Shown piece after piece: positions 61,813-64,000 of a stretch of DNA of 64,000 nt. A program made the position numbers and the translations under genes. Source of the stretch: Pseudomonas fluorescens (lineage in GTDB: Bacteria > Pseudomonadota > Gammaproteobacteria > Pseudomonadales > Pseudomonadaceae); assembly GCF_000967965.1 (NCBI RefSeq), contig NZ_LACC01000025.1, forward strand, positions 199,373 to 263,372, in the 5' to 3' direction. The first letter of the stretch is position 1. The number at the start of each line of letters is the position of its first letter. The notes under the pieces are model-generated. The model ran no database searches. It saw only the letters and a program-made list of their open reading frames with translations, and was not told the origin of the DNA.

Positions 61813-62535
61813 ATGAGTATTAACGATAGCACCAGTGCTTTGAGCCTCAAGGACATCCTGGCCAACTCTTCGATCAAGAACACCGCCACGACTGATGGTC
61901 TGGCATCGGCTACCAACAGCCCCACGGGCAACAAAGCCCTGGGCAAGGATGCATTCCTGCAGTTGCTGGTGACCCAGCTGAAAAACCAGAACCCGCTGGA
62001 GCCGCAGGACAACGGCGCTTTCGTGGCCCAGTTGGCGCAGTTCAGCAGCCTGGAAGGCATCACCACGCTCAACGACACCGTGAGCGGGCTGGCCAGCAAC
62101 TACAACTCGTCCCAGGCATTGCAGGCTTCGTCGCTGGTGGGGCGTTCGGTCATTGCACCCGGTGACAAGGCTGTGGTCGACACGTCGAAGAGCCTCAGCG
62201 GTACGGTGGTGGTGCCATCGTCGGTGGCCGCCGCCACCCTGAATATCACTGATGCGAGCGGCAAGACCGTACGCACCATCGACCTGGGCGCTCAGAAGGC
62301 AGGCAACGCCAGTTTCATCTGGGATGGCAAGAATGACGCGGGCGAAACGGCAGCTGCAGGTACTTACACCTTCGGCGCTACCAGCACGATCGACGGGAAG
62401 TCCGTGGCGCTGATCACCAACCTGCCAGCGACCGTCAACAGCGTGACCATCAGTCAGACTGGCGGTGAGTTGATGCTCAATCTGGCCGGGCTGGGCACCG
62501 TCGCTCTGTCCAAAGTACAAACCATTGGTATGTAA
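61813..62535 (+). CDS. flgD: flagellar hook cap protein FlgD
   Basis: 240-aa scaffold for hook assembly. The N-terminal FLQLLVTQLKNQNPLEPQDNGAFVAQLAQFS is diagnostic, followed by two beta domains (FIWDGKNDAGETAAAGTYTF). It is 15 bp after flgC. Confidence 0.95.
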   Translation: MSINDSTSALSLKDILANSSIKNTATTDGLASATNSPTGNKALGKDAFLQLLVTQLKNQNPLEPQDNGAFVAQLAQFSSLEGITTLNDTVSGLASNYNSSQALQASSLVGRSVIAPGDKAVVDTSKSLSGTVVVPSSVAAATLNITDASGKTVRTIDLGAQKAGNASFIWDGKNDAGETAAAGTYTFGATSTIDGKSVALITNLPATVNSVTISQTGGELMLNLAGLGTVALSKVQTIGM

Positions 62536-62566
62536 GGCCGACTAACCCGGCACAAAGGAGTGGATT

Positions 62567-63907
62567 ATGTCTTTTAATATCGGCCTTAGCGGTCTCTTTG
62601 CATCCAACAAACAACTGGACGTGACCGGCAACAACATCGCCAACGTCGCGACCACCGGTTTCAAATCGTCCCGTGCAGAATTCGAAGATGTGTACTCGGC
62701 AACTCGCCTGGGCACCGGCAGCAAGACCGTCGGCAACGGCGTGCGCCTGGCCAACATTTCCCAGCAGTTCGGCCAGGGAGACGTGAATAACACCGGCAAC
62801 GTGCTCGACATGGGTATCCAGGGCAATGGCTTCTTCGTCCTGAGCAACAACGGTTCGCTGACCTACACCCGTGCCGGTACGTTCAAGACCGACAAGGATG
62901 GCTACGTGACGAACAGCGACGGTACGGCCCGTCTGCAAGGTTATGGCGTGGACTCCAATGGCAAGATCCTCAATGGCGTATTGACCGATCTGCGGATCGA
63001 CACCTCCAATCTGGCGCCGAAATCCACCAGCACCGTTTCGTCGACGATCAACCTGAACTCTACGGCCGTGGTGATTGACCAGTCGGTCGCCACCAACAAA
63101 TTCGATCCGACCAAACAGGCAACTTTCACCAAGCAGTTCAGTACCCCGGTTTTCGACACTCAGGGTAACCAGCACACCATGGATCAATACATGGTCAAGA
63201 CCGGGCCGAACACTTGGGATACCTACACCCTGATCGATGGTCGCAATCCGGACGGTTCCTCGCCTACCGGTACGGGTGCAGTTGATCCAATTGCTTCGAC
63301 CATGACATTTGATACATCCGGCAAACTGGTTTCGGTCAGCACGCCAGTGACGCCACCGACGACCCCGCCAACATCGACCACCAGCAATGACCTGAAAATC
63401 AGCAACTGGACGCCGGGTACCGTCACCAACGGTGTCTGGGCAGCCAACGGCGCGGCAGCCGATCCGGCGGGCCTGACCATTGCCATGGGCAACACCACCC
63501 AGTTCAACGCCGACACCGCGCGTTCGATTCCATCGCAGAACGGTTATGCCACTGGCCAGATCACCAACCTGACCATCGACGGTAGCGGCGTACTGCTGGC
63601 CAACTTCAGCAACAACCAGACCAAGCCAATCGGCCAGATTTCGCTGGCAAGTTTCACCAACGAACAAGGTCTGCAGCCGGTGGGTGGCACCAGCTGGAAA
63701 GAAACCTACACCTCGGGTATTCCGGGCTACGATGCGCCGGAAACCGGAACGCTGGGTTCCGTCGTTTCGAACTCCCTGGAAGAGTCCAACGTCAACCTGA
63801 CCAACGAACTGGTCGACCTGATCAAGGCGCAGAGCAACTACCAGGCAAATGCCAAGACCATCTCCACCCAGAGCACCATCATGCAGACCATCATTCAGAT
63901 GACTTGA
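62567..63907 (+). CDS. flgE: flagellar hook protein FlgE
   Basis: 446-aa hook subunit. N-terminal SGLFASNKQLDVTGNNIANVATTGFKSSRAEF and C-terminal LEESNVNLTNELVDLIKAQSNYQANAKTI form the D0 coiled-coil; the middle is a variable Thr/Pro-rich domain (TPPTTPPTSTTS). GGAG precedes the ATG. A terminator follows, so flgF and later genes may have their own promoter outside the window. Confidence 0.96.
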   Translation: MSFNIGLSGLFASNKQLDVTGNNIANVATTGFKSSRAEFEDVYSATRLGTGSKTVGNGVRLANISQQFGQGDVNNTGNVLDMGIQGNGFFVLSNNGSLTYTRAGTFKTDKDGYVTNSDGTARLQGYGVDSNGKILNGVLTDLRIDTSNLAPKSTSTVSSTINLNSTAVVIDQSVATNKFDPTKQATFTKQFSTPVFDTQGNQHTMDQYMVKTGPNTWDTYTLIDGRNPDGSSPTGTGAVDPIASTMTFDTSGKLVSVSTPVTPPTTPPTSTTSNDLKISNWTPGTVTNGVWAANGAAADPAGLTIAMGNTTQFNADTARSIPSQNGYATGQITNLTIDGSGVLLANFSNNQTKPIGQISLASFTNEQGLQPVGGTSWKETYTSGIPGYDAPETGTLGSVVSNSLEESNVNLTNELVDLIKAQSNYQANAKTISTQSTIMQTIIQMT

Positions 63908-63929
63908 TGCTGGAAAGTGCAGTGCAAGG

Positions 63930-63955
63930 AGCCCCTCATTAGAGGGGCTTTTTTG
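63930..63955 (+). terminator. terminator after flgE
   Basis: AGCCCCTC ATTA GAGGGGCT followed by TTTTTT. Confidence 0.9.
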
Positions 63956-64000
63956 TTGGTACGCCAGGCATGGCGCGGTGCGCGTAAGCGCAACCAGCTT

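Overview
The window is a chromosomal segment of a Pseudomonas, most likely of the P. fluorescens group. The evidence is high GC, REPIN-type repeats built on the GAGCCTGCTCGCGA motif, and a gene order matching my memory of the P. aeruginosa acsA - aot - argR - aru - alaS - lysC - rsmA region (about PA0887 to PA0905) and of the flg region (about PA3350 to PA3356). No database search was possible; family names rest on recognised motifs, lengths and context.

Layout. 1-908: the 3' end of acsA. 1610-5758: the arginine/ornithine ABC importer aotJ-aotQ-aotM-aotP and its AraC-type regulator argR. 5776-10806: a large minus-strand toxin-like protein (dermonecrotic-toxin-like N-terminus, two leucine-rich-repeat blocks, no C-terminal ligase domain) between argR and the catabolic genes. 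11116-19014: the arginine succinyltransferase operon aruC-F-G-D-B, a 96-aa gene and aruE, with REPINs inside and after it; two ArgR half-sites precede aruC. Then a type II lumazine synthase under an FMN riboswitch, an L-threonine aldolase, alaS, lysC and rsmA, one tRNA-Ser, two identical tRNA-Arg(ACG), a secreted DUF4124-like protein, mgtE and amrZ.

29957-44157: a tRNA-Arg(CCT) gene hosts a 14-kb integrated element bounded by a perfect 50-bp direct repeat (29987-30036 and 44108-44157). It carries a P4-type tyrosine integrase, an excisionase-like HTH protein with a translationally coupled 40-aa ORF, a serine recombinase, a truncated phage late operon ending in a lambda gpI-like tail assembly gene, and cargo: an AbiV-like protein, two other proteins with HEPN-like R-x4-H motifs, two two-TM membrane proteins and a DUF2846-like lipoprotein. 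It also has several unexplained DNA elements: four 15-bp palindromes, a duplicated stem-loop, an 18-bp repeat and long inverted repeats. I see no capsid, portal or terminase gene, so it looks like a defence-carrying prophage remnant or satellite-like island. This is the best place in the window to look for something undescribed.

44426-50230: a 1529-aa secreted repeat protein with three near-identical 154-aa DUF5801-like repeats, then, on the opposite strand, a 72-aa protein and a LuxR-type regulator whose receiver domain lacks its phosphorylation residues. 50822-56008: a receiver-TPR protein and histidine kinase pair, a glutamine-synthetase-like ligase and an MFS transporter. 56072-63907: flagellar and chemotaxis genes flgZ, flgN, flgM, flgA (minus), cheV, cheR, flgB, flgC, flgD, flgE (plus), with recognisable sigma-54 and sigma-28 promoters.
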